From: Mallotus nudiflorus
Taxonomy: Eukaryota > Streptophyta > Magnoliopsida > Malpighiales > Euphorbiaceae
Direction: 5' to 3'
Length of the DNA stretch: 64,000 bases
Assembly: GCA_947683625.1 (NCBI GenBank)
Contig: CANTUR010000240.1
Span: 1,714,746 to 1,778,745 of the forward strand
Under the pieces are notes generated by a model, which had not been told where the DNA came from, did not search any database, and was given only the letters and a program-made list of their open reading frames with translations. Made by a program: the position numbers and the translations under genes. Shown in pieces: positions 45,495 through 59,000 of this stretch. Positions within the stretch are counted from its first letter, which is position 1. The number at the start of each line of letters is the position of its first letter.

Positions 45495-45695
45495 TTATTT
45501 CTTTACTTCTCTGTGAATTGTATGTTTGTAACAATAGGGATAGAATTTTCTCAATTACATTCAACTAGGCGTATTATGTCGATTCTTTTGAGTAGTATAT
45601 CTGGAAATGCTTGTTGATTTTTTATTAATACTGTTTCGAACACAACCAGTACATTCTAAAATAACCATTACTCAGATAACTTTACCCTTAGCCAT
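45495..45695 (-). pseudogene. rpl33: Plastid-derived rpl33, full length, three stops
   Basis: CAT at 45693-45695 is the start codon. On the minus strand it reads MAKGKVI, stop, VMVILECTGCVRNSINKKST, SRYTTQKNRHNTPS, stop, M, stop, LRKFYPYCYKHTIHREVKK and TAA (45495-45497): chloroplast ribosomal protein L33 at its normal length of 66 codons plus stop, in one frame with no indel. CxxC metal-binding pairs of L33 are kept. Confidence 0.92.
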
Positions 45696-45906
45696 GATCC
45701 TCCATGGGGTTTTTTATTCACTCAGCTCTTCCATTTTCCAATCCAAAGCGAAGAGGAAAGGAATGAAAGAAAATATAAGTTGTTAACTCAAAATCCAATT
45801 TTGAAAGATTTTATTGCAACTAATATAGTAATAGTAAGTAAAAAAAAATGGTTAAGAGATCTTTTATTTGAAGAGTCCAACCCTATTGGAATTTCTCCTT
45901 AAGACA
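45696..45906. other. Probable plastid psaJ-rpl33 spacer
   Basis: Directly upstream of the rpl33 start. The composition fits plastid spacer DNA, but no gene was recognised. The LINE begins close to 45907. Confidence 0.35.
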
Positions 45907-45917
45907 TTTACCAGTAG

Positions 45918-46800
45918 GTGTCGCCATCAGGCCGCCTAGTTTTTTCTTCTTCTAACATGGACTACCTCAACCATCGGGACATGTTTACTCCACCAGTCCA
46001 GAATCCAAAACCTTCCTATGAGCAAGTCTTACATAAACCATCAATTCCAGTGATAGTTGATAAACCTGCATGTTTAATTGAAAATGATGATGCTGTTCCT
46101 TCTAACAAAAGTGGTCATATAGCCATTAAGATTAATCAGTAGTTATACGAGTAATAGCTTATTTTTTGTCAACATGCTTTGATTGCTTACATTATTCTAG
46201 AATAGGGTGATTCATTATAGAAATTGATGGATTTAAAGAAAAAAATTATATAATGTTTGGGGACTTTTGATTCCATAGAAATTAATTTCTTTGGGTAGGG
46301 GATTTTAAAATGTGATTTTAAACTTAGAAACTAACATGAATTCAATTTGGAGTATAGGATCAATTGCTCTTACACTTGGAATTCTCAAGTTATAACTTTG
46401 GAGTCCTGACTTTGATCCTATGGCACTGAAACCTACAAATTCAGAAATTTGGATCTAATTCTATAAACTCCCTTAAGAGTATTGGCACCCTAAAATCTTG
46501 TCCTCATTCACAAACGGTATTGGAGTAGAGAATATAAATATTATGCAATGATGTTAGTTGATATTGCTATATCTACCTCTCTCCCTGAATCCCTTCTTAT
46601 TGAACGTATTGGTAAGAGTTTCTTCATAGAGGTTGTGTATGAGAACCTACCTACATTTTGCTCTCTCTGCTATAACATCGATCATTCCCCTAATAATTAT
46701 CGATTGGGTAAGTAACCTAAGAGTGCAAAAAAGAATGATGAGCCTGAGGATTATGCATCTAAGTTGAGGTTTGATAAATAGTAAAATATAAGAAAATTTG
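45918..46800 (+). pseudogene. LINE ORF1 (nucleic-acid-binding, zinc-knuckle)
   Basis: The N-terminal frame (45918-46142) has a KPSYEQVL motif and ends GHIAIKINQ. Across stops, a segment reads SDFDPMALKPTNSEIW and EYWHPKIL (46410-46490), then SLPESLLIERIGKSFFIEV, YENLPTFCSLC...H (46570-46690), the DUF4283-like domain and CCHC_4-type knuckle of plant L1 ORF1 proteins. The knuckle is altered: Asp replaces Gly before His, and the last Cys reads Tyr. Confidence 0.8.
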
Positions 46801-47309
46801 GAAAGTTAAGGCCAAAGATTTTAAGGTTCGCATCTCCAATGCCTTTGAGAATCTTCATTTAGCCTTGTAACATGAATCTAAAGCAACAATTTTACCTCAG
46901 ATCATCACTTCTAATACTGTCAATCCTGAGCATATAGCAGCATTACCACTCCTACATCCTAATGAGCCTCTTCTCACTTCTACTTTGTGGAAATCGAATT
47001 ATGGGAATGCTAAGATCAATGATATTAATCCTATTATTGCTCCTATTATTAATGATAATGACTACATTGAGCAGTCCTTTGATAATAATCTTGTAGCCTC
47101 TGATAAATTTGAAGACTCAAATAATGAAGGTGAAAATAAGCTTTTGCTAGAAAATTTTTTTAAGGCTAGCGGGTCATTAACTGATGAAGCAAAACTTTAG
47201 GACCAGCCATGGATAATAGTACATTAATAAAAATCTTCAAAGTCAAATAAATTCAAAGTAACTCTCTCTAAGAGAGTAATTAGAAAACTAGAAAAGCTTA
47301 ATCTATAAA

Positions 47310-50300
47310 GGTATTCTTCTAGAATTGTAGAGGTATTGGCAACACTAATACCCAAAATACATTATTCTCTTTTTTCATCTTTCCTCTCTAGATTTTGTTT
47401 GTTTAGTTGAACCACTAGTTTCTTTTGATTATTTTTCCACTAGGTTTTGGAATAGATTAAGTCTAACTTTGATTGCTTTAAATAATCTAGCTACCCCTTC
47501 CATTTAGGTTTTTATGAAAAGTGGTTTTCTAGCTCCATCATCAATTTATAATCATGAACAACATATTACTGTTGATTTTACCATAGCAAGTGCTCTGCAT
47601 AGATTCTCTTTTGTGTATAGTAATGTTTGGCATAATTGTCATCAAATTTTAAGGAATGATTTTTCTACTCTCTCTGCTAGTTTTACTTCTAACTGATGTG
47701 TTTTAGGTGACTTCAATGCAGTTTTAAGAGCCTATGAAAAAACAAGATGTGCTCCTGCCTCAGGTCCCTGTAATGATTTTGTTCTTTCATTGATACTTGC
47801 TCTTTATCAAATATTCCTACTCGTGGTTCTTTTTTTACTTGGTGTAATAGTAGGCATGGGATTGATCGAATTGATTGTATATTAGATAGAGCTCTAGGTG
47901 ATATCCAGTTCTTTAATTTATGGTCCATCATTTATTATTTTGTGCTTCTAAAGCATCATTCAGACTACTCTTTAATTCTTCTTAATTGCACTATGATGGA
48001 TGTTGTGATTTCCTGCTTTTGATTTTAGGCAATGTGGATCACGCATCCTTCTTTATATGATTTTATTTTTAATAATTAGTTAAACTCAATTGAAGTTTTG
48101 CTTCTTATGCAATTATTAAGAGTAAAACTTAAAAGGCTTCATACTCATCTTCAAGTCTAGAATCAGGAAGTGTTTGACCATTTAAACATAAATATTACCA
48201 AAGCTTCCAATGCTTTATAGGACATCTAAGTGCAAATTTCTATTTACGGGTTTTTAGATGTTTTGCATCTCCTTGAGCTTAATGCACATATTGAGCGCAA
48301 TTTACATCTTAAGCAATAAGAGGTTTTCTTCAAGGTGCACAATTGCATTAAATGGCTATCGGTTGGTAATCGCAACTCCTTTTTTTTTCATCAGCATTTT
48401 GTTAAGAAAAGTCCAAATCATGGTATCTACTAGCTCTAAATTAATGGAGTTATTACATACTAGATAGATTTGATTGAGCAGCATATTATTGAATATTACC
48501 AAACTTTATTTTGAGCTGATCTTTCCATTTCTTCTGACTTTAATCTTATTAAATCGGTGGTGCCCTCTCTAATTATAGATGGGGACAATTGGATGCTTAT
48601 TGATTGTCCCTCTTCATATGAGATAAAGAACACATTTTTTAGGATGGATCCTCATAGTGCTCCAAGTCCTGATGGGTTCACAAGTGTTTTCTATAAAACA
48701 TTCTAAGATATGGTTAGTAATGCAGTTTGCTCAATAGTTAAAATCTTCTTCAATATTGGTGTCCTTTCTTTTGGTATGAATTCTAGCTTTTTGATTTTGA
48801 TCCCAAAGGTTATGGAAGCTAATTCAATGGATCAATTTCACTTTATTGTGTTAAGCAATTTTTCTTTCAAAAATCATTACCGAAATCATTTCAATTCGAT
48901 TGGGTTATGTTGCTTCAAAAATAATTTCTTGTAATTAATTTGGCTTTTTTAAGAACTAAACCATTTCATACTGTATTGCCAGTGCTTCTATAAGGGTGTT
49001 AATCTGCATAATAAGGCATGTTTTGGTGGGAATATGGCCTTAAATTTTGATATTCCTAAAGCATGTGATACTCTTAATTGGAATTTTATTCTTAATGTCT
49101 TTGAGGCTTTTGGTTTTGACTTGTAATTTTGAGATTGGATTCTTTCTATTTTTTCCTTAGCTTGGTTATCCATTATAATTAATAGAAGGATTAATGGTTA
49201 TTTCTCTTGCTCTCATAGGGCTCGATAAAGGAATCCTCTTTCTCCCCTCTAGTTTTGTTTAGCTAGGGATTTTTTTAGTAGACTAATTCATTTAAAAGTT
49301 GATCATGGTGAATTTTCTCTAATTTCTCATGCTAGAACTTCTTTATTTCCCACACACTTTCTATATATAAATGATGTCCTTCTTTTTAGGAAAGCCTCCA
49401 TTCATAATATTCAAACTATTACAAAGGTTTTTCAGCTTTATGGACAACTCTCAGGCCAAATTGTTAATTTTCATAAATCTAAAATTTGTTATTGGACTAG
49501 CATCAATAGAAAAAGAGCTTTAAAGATCCAACAGTTAGCAGGTATGAAGAAAGGTTTTATTCCCTTTGTTTATTTATGGGTGCCTCTTTTTCTATATGCT
49601 CTTAAAAGAAAATGGCTTTAGCCTTTAGCAGATAAAATTTGCTTTAATTTTGCTAAATCAAAAGGTTCATCTTTGTCATTGGCTGGTCAACTCACTCTGG
49701 TTCAATCGGTAATTACCAACTCTCTATTACATTCTTTTGTATTTATCGGTGGTCTCAATCTCTTATTCTTTATCTTCAATGCTGTATGCATAATTTTATA
49801 TGGTCTAGCTTCATTACTGAGAAAAATTTGATTTTTGCTCAATGGGATGTTGCTTGTCTTCCATTTAAAGAGGGTGGGCTTAGAACTAAACAACTCTCTT
49901 ATCTTAATAAAGCTATACTTAGCAAATCAACTTGGAATTTGATTATTTCTTTTGATTTTCCTTGAATATTATTCATAAAAGATTCTTATACCCTTCTGTT
50001 ATTTGTAGAGAATGTTATCTCTAATCGGCTATTTGGTCTTCTATCAAATCAATTTATCTAAATCTTCATTCAGAAATGCAATGGTCCATTGGTTCCAATT
50101 CTCAACTTAATTTTTAAACAAATGAGTGGCTGTATCCTACAGTTGCTTGTCAACTAGGAATTTCCTCTTATGATTAGCGAGATTCACTTAATAAGGTGAT
50201 GAGTTATTTTCATCATAATTCATGGCATTTAAACTATATTAATGATGATATAGTTAAGCACAATATCACTGAGGTCCTTCGTTTGCATAAGGATAGGGAT

Positions 50301-51035
50301 TTTTGTGCTTTGAAATTTTTAACGTATGGGATTTACTCAATTAAGTGCATGTACAACCACATTCGTAGCTCTCGTCCTCAGCTTCTTTGGTGCTCTTTCA
50401 TTTGGACAGAGTTTTTGGGCCCATTTAGATCTTTAACTTTTTAGAGAACTATTTTAAAGTATCTTCCTCTCGACGATAACTTTAAAAGGAGAGGCATTTA
50501 TTTCCCTTCTTATTGCGCTTTATGCAAAGAACACGAGGAAGATGGGGTTCATTTATTTACCAAGTGCATATTTGCTTCAGCTTTATGTTATGTCGTTTTA
50601 GTTCTCTTTGGATGAAGAGTTTTGGTTTGAAGTTCTCTCATAAAGCTAATTTTGGATGCAATGTAAGATAATTTTAGCTCTCAACTAGCAGCTCTTTGGA
50701 ATTCAGCCATTATTAATGGCGTTTGGGTCATATGGAAATTACGGAATGCTATTATTTTTTATAATGACATCCTTAATATGAAACTTACTTTGCATTCTTT
50801 TTAGAAGCTAATAAAATAGATAGATTACTTTTGCACATGTAGTATGTTTAATTTGTGTAAAGAGCTTCATACTCTTCAGTTACTACAATTTCGTGGGATT
50901 CCAAGTTGAGCTCCTTATATCACTTCAGTTACTTGGCAATGCCCTCCTTCTGGTTGAATTAAAACTAATGCAAACGGTTCTCCTATAGGATTGCTTGGTA
51001 CTACTGGTTTTGGAGGAGTGTTTCGCACTTTTAGA
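47310..51035 (+). pseudogene. LINE ORF2: endonuclease and reverse transcriptase
   Basis: An NCRGIG-like start (47321) of the AP endonuclease is followed by GDFNAVLRAYEKTR (47707-47748) and a GIDRID-like motif (47860-47877). RT parts: PSPDGFTSVFYK (48663-48698), LNFDIPKACDTLNW (49032-49080, Pro where Lys or Ser is usual), FLYINDVLLFRKA (about 49359-49395, in place of FADD), and a VYLWVPL segment. A zf-RVT-like region CALC...H occurs at 50514-50560. An RNase H start IGLLGTTGFGGVFRT (50986-51029) is cut by the solo LTR. There are many stops throughout. Confidence 0.85.
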
Positions 51036-53567
51036 TGTCACGACCTGAACTTAAAAGGGGTACATGATCGGCACTAGGGAATGAGAATACATAAAGTACC
51101 TGAAACCTATAGTAAGCCTTAACAAAAATTTAAATAAAATAAAGATGATAATAAAATGACATAATTTAAATAAAGATAAAAAGCACAAATGAATTAAAAT
51201 CCAACACAAACTTAGATAATATATAAAATAATAATCTTTAGTACATGTTCGTCATACATATGACAATACAAAAATACATCATAATAATTAACCATTCCAT
51301 TACTAATGTAGTGTTCTAGATTTAAAATACATATGTGATAATAATATATATCAGATAAACCTATATAAAATAGTCGGAGAAGAAAAAACCCGGTGTATAG
51401 TAGGCTGATAGATAGGTGACTCCCGAGATTCTAAAAAAAATAATTAAGGAGAGTCAGATCTTACTTAGTAAGTTAATAAAAGAAATGTATCTAGTAATAA
51501 AGTCTCCTTTACAAATATATTTATGAAAATAAGAAATTTATAATTTATAATTTAAAACTATTTAATTTTTATTGGAATCATCCTTTATCAAAATAAAATA
51601 TTTAAAAATCATAAAATACTTTTATAAAATACAATAAGCTTTCTTAAATCATTTACATATGAAAACTAGGTAGAACCTTAGTCCACCAATCTAATAGCCT
51701 TTTGACTCTTATAATACAAAGATTGCTGACTCCCAAGGGCAAAGCATCAACCGAGCTACCAGCCACAATCAATTCACTTAAACTAATATTTATAGGCAGT
51801 TTCCGAAAGCAAAGCATCACCGAGCTAACAGCCCTAGTAATATATATAAATTATGCCCAAGAGCAAAGCATCATCGAGCCACATATATTCACCACTCACT
51901 CTCAATTCTACCAGTGTGCACACAGTCATGATGAAACCCATCAGCAAGCCCGTTCTACTGTAATATATTTTAAAAATAAATAAATAAATAAAAATAAATA
52001 ATGAATATTACAATAAAATAAAATAAATAAATCTATTAATAATGTGAAACTCGAAGATAAACATGCTAATATAGCTATATATATTTTTTCTATACATAGT
52101 TTAATTATTAACTTACAGGTTGAGTGTGCTCTTATGTGCAGTTGTGCTTGACCCTGACCTATCGATTCGACTGGAGGTGCGGCTAAAGAAAAGAAATAAA
52201 AAATAGAATTTCAAAAATTTCTAGATTTCTAAGGAAAGACTCGATTAAAAAAAATACAACTTTACTAAAATCTACCCGATGTCATGTTTTATGAGAAATT
52301 CACCAAAAATTTGGTAGAATTTCCTTTATAAAACGGATATCTCTCTACCGAAGTAGAACCAATCATACATGAAAAAACACTTCAAATATTCGTAATAACT
52401 CCAAATCTCGGGTTGAACCCCCAAACCACACTTTATGTCCAATCGAGAACCAATTTCACAATTCACGATATAAATTAACAAAAATTCCATCTAAATACCA
52501 AAATTAATCTGTTTACACAAATAAAGCATAAAAATCTTTTTTTATAAAATAATTAATAAAATTCACATAAAAATCCATTTTTGCTATAAAGGTCCTTATT
52601 AAAAATTTTTGAAATTAATTAATGTTTAATTATTGAATATTAATTAAATTATTTAATTATATAATTAAGCAATCAAAAACTCATTTAAATCATAAAAATC
52701 ATAAATACTATTTTTATATGAGTATTATTCCAATAATAACTAATAATTATCTAAAAATAGGAAATAATGTATAAAAATTATTTTAATATCATTTATCACT
52801 AAAAAAATTATCCAAAATATCATAATTCACCATAATATCAATTAAAATATAAAATTTACACATTTATACTAATTTTCTCAAAAATTCATTTTTGACATAA
52901 ACATTCGGGAATTTATAATAAAAATTTAATACATAATTTTAATAAATATCCTTAACAAAACTTACTTAAAATAATTAATAAAATTTATTAAAAATATAAA
53001 ATTGTTATGGCTCGAGAATAACATCGTGAACAGTAACCCGAGACCCTAAAACTTCGAAAAAATCATAAAAATTCACAAAAATCATTTTTGGAATCCTTAC
53101 AACCTCTACAATAATCAATCCTAAAGGATCAATATCAGATAAATCTAATTAAGCTTTAATTTCACTATTAAACAAAAATACCCAAATTTAAATTTTTAAG
53201 AAAGTGGAGTTGTTAGTAGTGTTAGAATCCAAAATTAATTTAGGATTAACAATGCCCAAACTGAGAGCTTCGATTCAAGCCCAAGAACGGCTGGTGAACT
53301 CATTGGTGGTCTTCTCCATTTTGGCTTCAAATGCATGAAAGAGGAAGGAGACGTCTAGTGGTGTTGCTGCTACTACTGGCATGGAGGAGGTTGTCCAGCA
53401 TGCTACTGGTGGCTGGTGGCGCGCACGATGGTAGGTGGCAGTAGGGTGGAGCTGCTGCGTGTAGGGAACCGAGAGAAGAGGAGAAGATAAAAGAAGGGAA
53501 AGAAGGAAAGGAAGGATAGGGAAAAGGGAAAAGAAGAAGGAAAGGAAGGGGGGAAAAATTTTCTTTA

Positions 53568-53612
<45 letters not shown>

Positions 53613-53933
53613 AATCTTAACACATATACATATATATACATATATATAAAACAATACATAAACACACATTAAAATAATAACAATAATAACACTATTGATA
53701 ATAACAATAACCATAGTAGTAGTAGTAATAGTAATAATAATAATAATAATAAATAATAATAATAATAATAATCATACTAACTTCTAAATAAATTCTTTAC
53801 GTAAATAAAATATTTAAAACAAAATAAGTAAATATTATTCACGAATAATTATAATATAGAAAAAAATTAAAATATTATTAACACTACATATCTTAAAATC
53901 ATTTTTAATAATTTAAAATAAAGGGTCATTATA
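51036..53933 (-). repeat. Solo LTR of a chromovirus related to the nested one
   Basis: On the plus strand begins TGTCACGACCTGAAC and continues parallel to 22335 onward (GGGGTACATGATCGGCACTA against GGGGCCATGACCGGCGCTA), so it belongs to a related family in minus orientation. Ends GGGTCATTATA (TACA decayed to TATA). Candidate target copies TTAGA (51031-51035) and ATAGA (53934-53938) differ at one base, and LINE RNase H sequence resumes directly after. No interior remains, as expected after LTR-LTR recombination. Contains (TA)n at 53573-53607, (TAA)n at 53730-53772 and a GC-richer stretch at 53340-53470. Short frames inside are not genes. Confidence 0.85.
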
Positions 53934-54240
53934 ATAGAGGATTTCCTCGTAAAGCTTTTGCTTTTTCTATTGGCAATAACCAAGTTTTTTGTTGCTAAAT
54001 TTCTTATTGCTATAAAGCGGTGGAAATTGCATGGAACAAAGGGTGGCATTATCTTTGGTTAGAATATGACTCCACTTATGTTGTGCATCTTTTTAAATCT
54101 CACTCAGTTAATGTCCCTTGGGATGTTCGACTGAAGTGGTCTCGTTGTCTTCATTATGCCTGCAATATAAAGGTGTGAGTTTCCCATATTTATAGGGAAG
54201 GGAATATTGTTGCCGATCTATTGGAAAAGATGGGTACTTC
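53934..54240 (+). pseudogene. LINE RNase H, 3' part
   Basis: Resumes with RGFPRKAFAFSIG-like sequence, then AVEIAWNKGWHYLWLEYDST (about 54020-54080), WDVRLKWSRCL, and SHIYREGNIVADLLEKMG, the typical RNase H tail of plant LINE ORF2. The stop at about 54241 ends the domain. Confidence 0.8.
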
Positions 54241-54577
54241 TTAAAATTTATTTTGTTGGTGGGACTCTGTGCTTGTTGTTTGCAACCTTGCATTCTGTAA
54301 CAACTTCAATTCTCAAGCTAATTATCATTTTCATTAGCTTTGTTATGTTTATTTTCTTTGGATCAAAGATCTACCTCTTTTTTCATTAGCTCCTCGAGGC
54401 TATTATGCCTTTTGTTTTGTATTTGACTTTATTCATTTTTATTTTAATTTATTTCTTAGACAATAGAAGCATGATGTAGATGCTAAGTGTTAGTGATATG
54501 CACTAGGTCAATCATGTATAACCATACTTTGACTTTATCACTTTATTAATAAAGAGGCATTTTTTATTATTATTTTG

Positions 54578-56010
54578 TGTTATGATAATTACTTGAATAG
54601 TCAATTCTTACTAAGGTTATCAAGTATGTGACTTTTTAGTAAAACCCTTAGATTAAATATGAGTTCTATTTAAATTATCCCTAGTCATAACAATATATTA
54701 AGGCTAGTATAGTGTTGATTGATGATAATGTTTTACTAATCATGAATATGAGATATTAAGTCAACTCATAGGTACTTATTTGAGAAATAAAGTGCTGGAT
54801 TGACCCATCATGAGAATACTATATAAATAATTGTCATAAGTAATTTTCATCACAGTAATATTGGTTTAGTCCTCTGACCTTGAAATCACAATGGATTTCT
54901 ATATAACTATTTTGTATTTTGACACAATCTTACATTATCTTTAATTGGATATGATAAAATAGGTTGCTATTGGGTATGAAATGAGTTATGTGAGGAATGT
55001 GAGTGATTAAGAAGGAATTTGTCCCTTATTTAATTTAAGTAAGATATCTATAGGCCCCTTGCTGAGATAGAAAAAAATACATGGCCATGCTAAAGTAAAT
55101 TAATAAAGAGTTATCATTCTTAGTCTACTTAGAATCAAGAAATAATATGATTGAATTCTATAAGGATGACAAAATCTATGCCTTATATTCAATTAAGTTA
55201 TCATATGACAAAGGGACTACAATATTCATTGTATATTAGGTTATGTCAAATTGTTGACTTCACATGACTTGGGTATTCATAATATCTTAATAGAGGTCAC
55301 TTATGACTTGTAGGCCTAAATAGAGATTTAAGACCCACTGCCAACATCATGTGAACCTACAGGGTCACACACTTTGAACAAACCCAAAATGAATATAGGT
55401 TTAATAAGCCTAAATAAGCTCTATGGAAATAAATAAATAAAATATTTATTTGTTTGTTTATTTATTTAAGGTAAAGGTTATCTTAAATAAATATAAAATT
55501 ATTTCTGATTTAATTTAAATAAAATCAGAATAAGAATAAGTGAAAAATTACTAAAACATTGTTTGGTAAGTGAAACCCTAATTTAGAGGTCTATAAATAT
55601 GTTATATTCTTTAGGGTTTCACTCACTCATTATTCTACCACCAAATTCATTTTTCTCTCTTTTAGGAAAAAAAACATAGAGTTTTTTTCATTCTTGATTT
55701 GTGAGGAATCAAGACAAGATATTAGAAAACAAACATTCATTTTCAATCAAGGGCTATTTGTGTGGACACTTGTGGAGGACATATTCTTTTAGAGACGTCT
55801 TAATCTAAATTGCCAAATTAAAAGCTCAAGGTAGGGTGTCACTAGAGTGAACCTCCTCTCTCTTTTCTAGAAAATCTTGCCTCTTCTATGGTTGTGGTAC
55901 GATTTTAAAAAACCTAGGTTTAATCAATTAATCAAATTACTTGGATCCATGTTCAGGTTTATGATTAAAATTTAATTTTTCCATTACGTATGGAATCACA
56001 AAACCCAACA
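54578..56010 (+). repeat. Probable solo LTR, Ty1/copia-like
   Basis: A 1.43-kb block starts TGTTATGATAATTAC next to the LINE tail and ends ATCACAAAACCCAACA. It contains a TATA-like CTATAAATATGTTATATTC (55591-55610) and a TC-rich leader-like stretch. No interior or primer-binding site follows, and no matching 5-bp flanks were found (TTTTG, CTAAG), so this is tentative. Confidence 0.4.
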
Positions 56011-59000
56011 CTAAGAGGGTGTCAACTTAGTTGAGATTCTTGGGTGCATCATTTAATTTCTAGCGTCCAATTTTTTATTGAAAAAGTAATACAAAATAAT
56101 AAGTAATATAAGGATTCTAAATTATATTTAGATTATAAGTTTAAATTAGAATCATAGTACAATATTTCATTTAAGCATCTTATATAATACAATTGAACTA
56201 ATCAAATTTATTAATCTCTAATAAAAAAATATAGCTTCATGACCAAAAGCTCTCGTCATGATGAATCTTGGGTTGTATTAGTGATGAGTATATAATGTAG
56301 CTTGAGCAGTAAAGTCTTACGTTATGAATGCATAAATAGGTAATGAGTACAGGTGTTGTGATACTCGTACCCTCACTCTAGTACATTTGCATTTATTGTA
56401 CATTAAATTTAATTATAATACACGTATATTGGTTGAAGAGTGAGAGTTAAAAAGTTTGGTATATTTTGTATTTAATTAAAATAGATAGATGTCCTAGAAT
56501 GGACAATTGTAACCCTTGGAGTTTATAAGGAGCCTAGCTTTTCATTAAGGACATAAGGGACATTTTATATTAAAATGATCCTAAAAAACCCTAGAATTTT
56601 CTTAAGTGGTGGTAGTATGAGTGTGCTGCCATAATTTTATATATATATAAAAAAAGAGAATAGAAGAACTTGTTCTCAGAAGGAAAATAGAGGAGAATAG
56701 AGAAAACCTAAATCCCACTTATTGATGATGATTTTTAAGAGGGGTTTGGAGATCTAAAACATGTTTGAGGTTGTAATATTCATTCCAAAAATCATGGTGA
56801 TTGATTGGTAAGTGATTTTCATGCTTTAGTTGATTTGGGGTTAGGGTTTGTAATTGATAGGATTCGAATTTGAATTTATGGGTTTATTAGTCTCAATGTT
56901 TTGGTCAGAACTTGAGTTGGAAAACTCTAATTAATAGTGGTTTAATTTTAAAAAAAATTGAAGAGTCCTCTATAACTTCTTTATTTTAAGTTAGGACTGA
57001 TTTTGGTTTTAATATGGTGAATCGAAGCAATACTTTTTATTGCTTAGTCTATCAATTTGATTGACCTGATGGTGTTCAAACATCCATAACATTTTCCATG
57101 GTTGTCCAAATGAAATAAAAGTTTTACAGTATGTAGTTGACATACAAAACTAAGTATGGTAAAAACTTGAGCTTGAAATTCCTTGTCTATAAGATGCAAC
57201 AATTTTTCTACTTTTGGTCTGAAACAGCCCTTTTAGAGATAATAGTTAGATTTGTAAAATTGAGTTGATAGTCATATTTTGTATATCATTTGGGGGCAGC
57301 ATCATTAGATCAGTATGTGGGATCATGATATTGATGTTTTATAAATAAAATTTCATGCTTTAAGTGCAGGAAAAGGAAAGGAAAGTGCAAGTGCAAGTTA
57401 AGTAATTAAGTGAATCGATTTTATGTGTTTTAAAGACTATTTTATGAGTAGATGTTTAAACCCTTCAATTTTTTTTATATCAGCATTAAAATGAGCTTTT
57501 TGATGTTGTTTTATAAATCTAATTTGATATATTGAAATTGATTTTATTCATCTTGTTGTTATTTGAATCATCCTAGCTTTAAAACAATAAAAAGGTTTCA
57601 AATTCACAAGTTAAGGGTGTTACCACCTTATACTTTTGTTTTGCAAGCTGAATGAGATTTATTTTAGTTACTTGATGATTGGAATCAGTTGTAATTAGAT
57701 CGATTTTATCCTTTTTAATGTTGATAAGAAGTGGTTTGATTTTGAATACTTTAATGAACTATAAATACGACATAATGATTTTAACTATTTATGAGATGAA
57801 ATGGTATTTGTATTATGTATTACCATCCTATATGAGTTATATGGATGAGCAGTGGTATGTACACATCTAAGATTATGATGTAATGTGTTGTGGTGTTATA
57901 TTCACATTTTGAGATTGTGATGGTTGCTATTGCACAATAGATAATAAGGCACTTGATTATAGGACAGTGAAGGAGAAGGGTCATTTCGTGCTAATGTAGT
58001 CGAAGGGTTAGCCTTCAAGTATGCCAAGAGAGTAAGTTTATGATAGCCTGTACATTATGGCTGGTTATGATGATGGATATGGGGTTGGTCAATACATAAG
58101 GGAAAGTGGATTTGATGCTTGAAAAGCATGTGTTTTTATTCATTTAAATTTTGTATAAGTTGAAAGCAAATTTTGGCTTTAATATTTCAAGTGGATTGAA
58201 ATTTGGTTTATAAATGCTTTAGTGTTCAGATTTTGGAAGTTTATTTTGTTGATTTAACAAAATTATTTTCTGTTTGTAATATCTATTCACTAAGCATTTC
58301 TATACTCATTCTATTTTTATTTTCTAAACCATTTTAGAAAGCATGGCTTGTTAGAGGGTGGTCTACGCCAAATGATTGTAGATAGAAGTAAAAAGTAAGA
58401 TTGGCCAACAATATCACTGTTAGAGAACCTTACACTTTACTTCCTAAATGTGATTCTATAAGTATCGTAAAAGATTATGTTTTTAAGTTAAATATTGGTG
58501 GTAAGACTCTATGTAAAGAAACTATTTGGACATATATTTCATATTATTATAATGATTATTATAACCATATTTTTAGTATATAAGTATCTATACAATTACA
58601 ACTTAAGCTATAATTTTCTTAGAATATTAATTATCTCATATAATTGTTAGCAATTACTTTAGGTTGATGTTAGGTTATTGTTGCCTTATTTGTATTGTCA
58701 GTTAGCTATTTTTGCTATGTTGTTGATGTTAGGTTGTTGTTGTGTTGTTGATGTCAAGTTGTTGCTTTGCTATTATTATTGGGTCGTTGTTGCTTTGTTG
58801 TTGTTGTTGACTTATTATAGTTGACTAGTTGATGTGGTGTTATTGTTGAGTGGTTAACTCATATAATTGCTAGCAGTTATTGAGAATTTTAATACATAAA
58901 TAAATAATAAATAATCTATATTTTTCTTTCTTTTCTAATTACATAATTTGAATTATATTCAACTCTCCCTAAGAAATTATTTTGTATTTAATTCCAAAGG

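Larger units (their letters stand above)
45907..54577 (+). mobile_element. L1-type LINE, decayed, split by a solo LTR
   Basis: ORF1 (45918-46800), ORF2 with endonuclease, RT and zinc-binding parts (47310-51035), then RNase H continuing at 53934-54240 and a 3' UTR with AATAAA at 54549 and a T-rich tail. A 2.9-kb chromovirus solo LTR sits in between. Both ORFs have many stops. The 5' boundary is set by the first ORF1-like frame; target copies were not identified. Confidence 0.85.

Noticed and set aside
53327..53665. Minus-strand 112-residue frame
   Set aside because: Made of (TA)n, a pyrimidine tract and the GC-rich leader of the solo LTR.
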